Translations under genes and position numbers: made by a program
Part shown: in pieces, positions 61,397-64,000 of the stretch
Numbering within the stretch: position 1 is the stretch's first letter
How the letters are laid out: every line of letters starts with the position of its first letter
Source: Pseudomonas entomophila
GTDB lineage: Bacteria; Pseudomonadota; Gammaproteobacteria; Pseudomonadales; Pseudomonadaceae
Assembly: GCF_023277925.1 (NCBI RefSeq)
Contig: NZ_CP063832.1
Span: 1,893,001-1,957,000 of the forward strand
Length of the DNA stretch: 64,000 bases
Direction: 5' to 3'
Notes under the pieces: generated by a model
What the model saw: only the letters and a program-made list of their open reading frames with translations
Databases searched by the model: none
Told to the model about the DNA's origin: nothing

Positions 61397-61560
61397 CGCT
61401 AGGCGCAGAAACCCTGCCGTCGCCCCCTTGAAAGGGCGAGCGCCGTCAATCCAAAACTCGACGAAATCGCTTTTCGCGCCCAGGCTCCCAGGATGACCGC
61501 TTTACTGAAGCGGGCCCGACAACGGCCCTGGACAACGACAAGAAGCCATCGAGCGAGCCC

Positions 61561-63060
61561 ATGAACATCCTCTACGACGAGCGTATCGACGGCCCCTTGC
61601 CCCGCGTGGACAAGGCCACGCTGCTGGCCGCCTTGCGCACCGCCCTGCCCGACCTGGACATCCTCCACCGCGTCGAAGACCTCAAGCCCTACGAGTGCGA
61701 CGGCCTCTCGGCCTACCGCACACTGCCGCTGCTGGTGGTGCTGCCCGAACGCCTCGACCAGGTGCAGACACTGCTGCGCCTGTGTCACCACCACGGCGTG
61801 CCGGTGGTCGCACGCGGTGCCGGCACCGGCCTGTCCGGTGGCGCGCTGCCCGTGAGCCAGGGCGTCCTGCTGGTGATGGCGCGCTTCAACCGCATTCTCG
61901 AAATCAACCCGCAGGGCCGCTTCGCACGCCTCCAGCCGGGCGTGCGCAACCTGGCGATCTCCCAGGCGGCGGCGCCGTTCGGGCTGTACTACGCCCCCGA
62001 CCCATCCTCGCAGATCGCCTGCTCGATCGGCGGCAACGTCGCCGAGAACGCCGGTGGCGTGCACTGCCTGAAATACGGCCTGACCGTGCACAACCTGCTC
62101 AAGGTCGAGATCCTCACCGTCGAGGGCGAGCGCCTGGTGCTCGGCGGCGACACCCTGGACAGCCCGGGCTTCGACCTGCTGGCGCTGTTCACCGGCTCCG
62201 AAGGCCTGCTCGGCATCGTCACCGAAGTGACCGTCAAGCTGCTGCCCAGGCCACAGGTGGCGCGGGTGCTGCTGGCCAGTTTCGACGATGTCGCCCAGGC
62301 CGGCCGCGCGGTGGCCGAGATCATCGGCGCCGGGATCATCCCCGGCGGCCTGGAGATGATGGACAACCTGGCGATCCGCGCCGCCGAGGATTTCATCCAT
62401 GCCGGCTACCCGGTGGATGCCGCGGCGATCCTGCTGTGCGAGCTGGACGGCGTCGAGGCCGATGTGCAGGACGACTGTACCCAGGTCGACGCCGTGCTGC
62501 GCGCCGCCGGCGCCCGCGAGGTGCGCCTGGCCTGCGACGAAGCCGAGCGCGCGCGCTTCTGGGCCGGGCGCAAGAACGCCTTCCCGGCGGTGGGCCGGAT
62601 TTCACCGGACTACTACTGCATGGACGGCACCATCCCGCGCCGTGAACTGCACAAGGTACTGCAAGGCATCGCCGCGCTCTCCCGCGAACATGGGTTGCGG
62701 GTGGCCAATGTGTTCCACGCCGGCGACGGCAACATGCACCCGCTGATCCTGTTCGACGCCAACCTGCCCGGCGAGCTGGAGCGGGCCGAAGCGCTCGGTG
62801 GGCGAATCCTTGAGCTGTGCGTGGCGGTGGGCGGCAGCATCACTGGCGAGCACGGCGTGGGCCGCGAGAAGATCAACCAGATGTGCGCGCAGTTCAACGC
62901 CGATGAAATCACCCTGTTCCAGGGGGTCAAGGCGGCCTTCGACCCCCATGGCCTGCTCAACCCCGGCAAGAACATCCCCACCCTGCACCGCTGCGCCGAG
63001 TTCGGCGCCCTGCATGTGCACCATGGGCAACTGCCCTTCCCTGACCTGGAGCGGTTCTGA
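61561..63060 (+). CDS. glcD: Glycolate oxidase subunit GlcD (FAD-binding)
   Basis: This is the 499-residue FAD-linked subunit of glycolate dehydrogenase, which oxidises glycolate to glyoxylate. The PCMH-type FAD domain has VVARGAGTGLSGGALPVSQG, SSQIACSIGGNVAENAGGVH and FTGSEGLLGIVTEVTVKLLP. The C-terminal substrate domain has NVFHAGDGNMHPLILFD and GEHGVGREK. The start MNILYDERIDGPLPRVDKAT is family-typical. The stop overlaps the next start by 1 bp (TGATG). The regulator GlcC is not in the 250 bp upstream. Confidence 0.95.
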   Translation: MNILYDERIDGPLPRVDKATLLAALRTALPDLDILHRVEDLKPYECDGLSAYRTLPLLVVLPERLDQVQTLLRLCHHHGVPVVARGAGTGLSGGALPVSQGVLLVMARFNRILEINPQGRFARLQPGVRNLAISQAAAPFGLYYAPDPSSQIACSIGGNVAENAGGVHCLKYGLTVHNLLKVEILTVEGERLVLGGDTLDSPGFDLLALFTGSEGLLGIVTEVTVKLLPRPQVARVLLASFDDVAQAGRAVAEIIGAGIIPGGLEMMDNLAIRAAEDFIHAGYPVDAAAILLCELDGVEADVQDDCTQVDAVLRAAGAREVRLACDEAERARFWAGRKNAFPAVGRISPDYYCMDGTIPRRELHKVLQGIAALSREHGLRVANVFHAGDGNMHPLILFDANLPGELERAEALGGRILELCVAVGGSITGEHGVGREKINQMCAQFNADEITLFQGVKAAFDPHGLLNPGKNIPTLHRCAEFGALHVHHGQLPFPDLERF

Positions 63061-64000
63061 TGAGCCTGGACCGCGACATGAGCCAAGACCTGCTGGCACA
63101 GGTCAACCAGGCACTGAGCCAGGGCACCGCACTGCGCATCCAGGGCGGTAACAGCAAAGCCAGGCTCGGCCGCCCGGTCGACGGCGAGGTGATCGATACC
63201 CGCGGCCACCGTGGCATCGTCAGCTACGACCCGACCGAGCTGGTGCTGACCGCCCGTGCCGGCACGCCGCTGCAGGACATCGAGGCCACCTTGCAGGCGG
63301 CCGGGCAGATGCTGCCCAGCGAACCCCCGCACCTGGGGCCCCACGCCACCCTCGGCGGCATGGTCGCGGCAGGCTTGTCGGGGCCTCGCCGCCCTTGGGC
63401 CGGCGCGGTACGCGACCACGTGCTCGGCACGCGCCTGATCACAGGCCATGGCAAGCTGCTGCGTTTTGGCGGTGAGGTGATGAAGAACGTCGCAGGCTTC
63501 GATGTCTCACGCCTGATGGCCGGCAGTTTCGGCTGCCTTGGGCTGATCACCGAAGTGTCGCTGAAGGTCCTGCCCCGCCCTCGCCAATGCCTCAGCCTGC
63601 GCCTGGAGCTGCCGCGGCGCCAGGCCCTGGCCGAACTGGCCGAATGGGCTCAGCAACCCTTGCCGATCAGCGCCGCCTGCCATGACGGCGAGGCGCTCTA
63701 CTTGCGCCTCGAAGGCGGTGAAGGCTCGGTGCGCTCGGCCCGCGAACGCCTGGGCGCAGAGGAGGTGCACAATGGATTCTGGCGCGACCTGCGCGAACAG
63801 CGCCTGGCGTTCTTCCTGGGCCCGGCGCCCCTCTGGCGGCTGGCGCTGCCCAACGCCACGCCCGAATTCGAGTTGCCCGGGCAGCAGTTGCTCGACTGGG
63901 GAGGCGCCCAGCGCTGGCTGACCTCGGATGCGCCGGCGGCGCTCATTCGCGCTCAGGTCGCACGGTTCGGTGGCCATGCCACCGCCTACGCCCCCGGTGA
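63060..64000 (+). CDS. glcE: Glycolate oxidase subunit GlcE (FAD-binding), cut by window end
   Basis: This partial frame of 313 codons starts MSLDRDMSQDLLAQVNQALS; ATG 63078 (MSQDLL) is an alternative. FAD-domain motifs LRIQGGNSKARLGRPVDGE, PHLGPHATLGGMVAAGLSGP and NVAGFDVSRLMAGSFGCLGL are clear. It overlaps glcD and is part of glcDEF; the end and glcF are outside the window. It is needed with GlcD and GlcF for activity. Confidence 0.93.
   Translation, partial: MSLDRDMSQDLLAQVNQALSQGTALRIQGGNSKARLGRPVDGEVIDTRGHRGIVSYDPTELVLTARAGTPLQDIEATLQAAGQMLPSEPPHLGPHATLGGMVAAGLSGPRRPWAGAVRDHVLGTRLITGHGKLLRFGGEVMKNVAGFDVSRLMAGSFGCLGLITEVSLKVLPRPRQCLSLRLELPRRQALAELAEWAQQPLPISAACHDGEALYLRLEGGEGSVRSARERLGAEEVHNGFWRDLREQRLAFFLGPAPLWRLALPNATPEFELPGQQLLDWGGAQRWLTSDAPAALIRAQVARFGGHATAYAPG

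Overview
The window is high-GC chromosomal DNA from a Pseudomonas, most likely of the P. putida group. The evidence is the benzoate (ben) and catechol (cat) genes, OprD-type and MexCD-type proteins, HbcR-type ketone-body genes, and many Pseudomonas-type REP palindromes (GTAGGAGCGG..CCGCGAT and its complement) in intergenic positions. No database search was run, so every assignment rests on recognising motifs and family features by eye.

Layout. 1-3.2 kb: MexCD-like RND efflux genes on the minus strand, with the permease cut by the window edge. 3.3-7.5 kb: a Rieske-FAD oxidoreductase, an aldo/keto reductase and a YdjM-like membrane hydrolase. 7.6-17.05 kb: one co-directional minus-strand array, benABC-benD-benK-catBCA-(benE remnant)-benF. 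It encodes benzoate uptake, dihydroxylation, catechol ortho-cleavage and muconolactone isomerisation. A textbook pair of BenR/XylS-type operator repeats precedes benA, but no benR or catR lies in the window. 17.2-18.7 kb: a DAHP synthase gene preceded by two tandem aromatic-rich leader ORFs with a strong terminator between them. 18.8-21.7 kb: a large Ig-like repeat protein. 21.8-26.1 kb: a small parvulin and a YejABE-like peptide ABC importer without an ATPase. 26.2-32.1 kb: a sigma-54 activator (HbcR-like), a clear -24/-12 promoter, and a ketone-body operon (GntP-type permease, 3-hydroxybutyrate dehydrogenase, acetoacetyl-CoA synthetase).

32.2-39.7 kb is a patchwork of small genes and relics: a second parvulin, a collapsed autotransporter, a LysE exporter, a phosphatase, DUF3016, DUF2388, META/DUF4377 and DUF6434 proteins, Ogt, a frameshifted lipoprotein and a decayed tyrosine integrase. 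39.7-41.3 kb: a YbiT-like ABC-F ATPase. 41.5-44.3 kb: a second large repeat protein with an AT-rich, apparently truncated 3' end.

44.5-57.1 kb is filled by one giant (about 4,200-residue) filamentous-haemagglutinin-type TpsA exoprotein resembling PdtA. It is followed by a secreted DING/PstS-type phosphate-binding protein. The signal peptide of the giant gene lies in a different frame from its 12.5-kb body, and the break coincides with a run of eight G residues. The gene is therefore OFF in this sequence and would be restored by 9 G (or 6 G), making it a candidate phase-variable adhesin. The window ends with a small membrane protein and lipoprotein pair, a membrane-bound diguanylate cyclase, and the start of the glycolate oxidase genes glcD and glcE.
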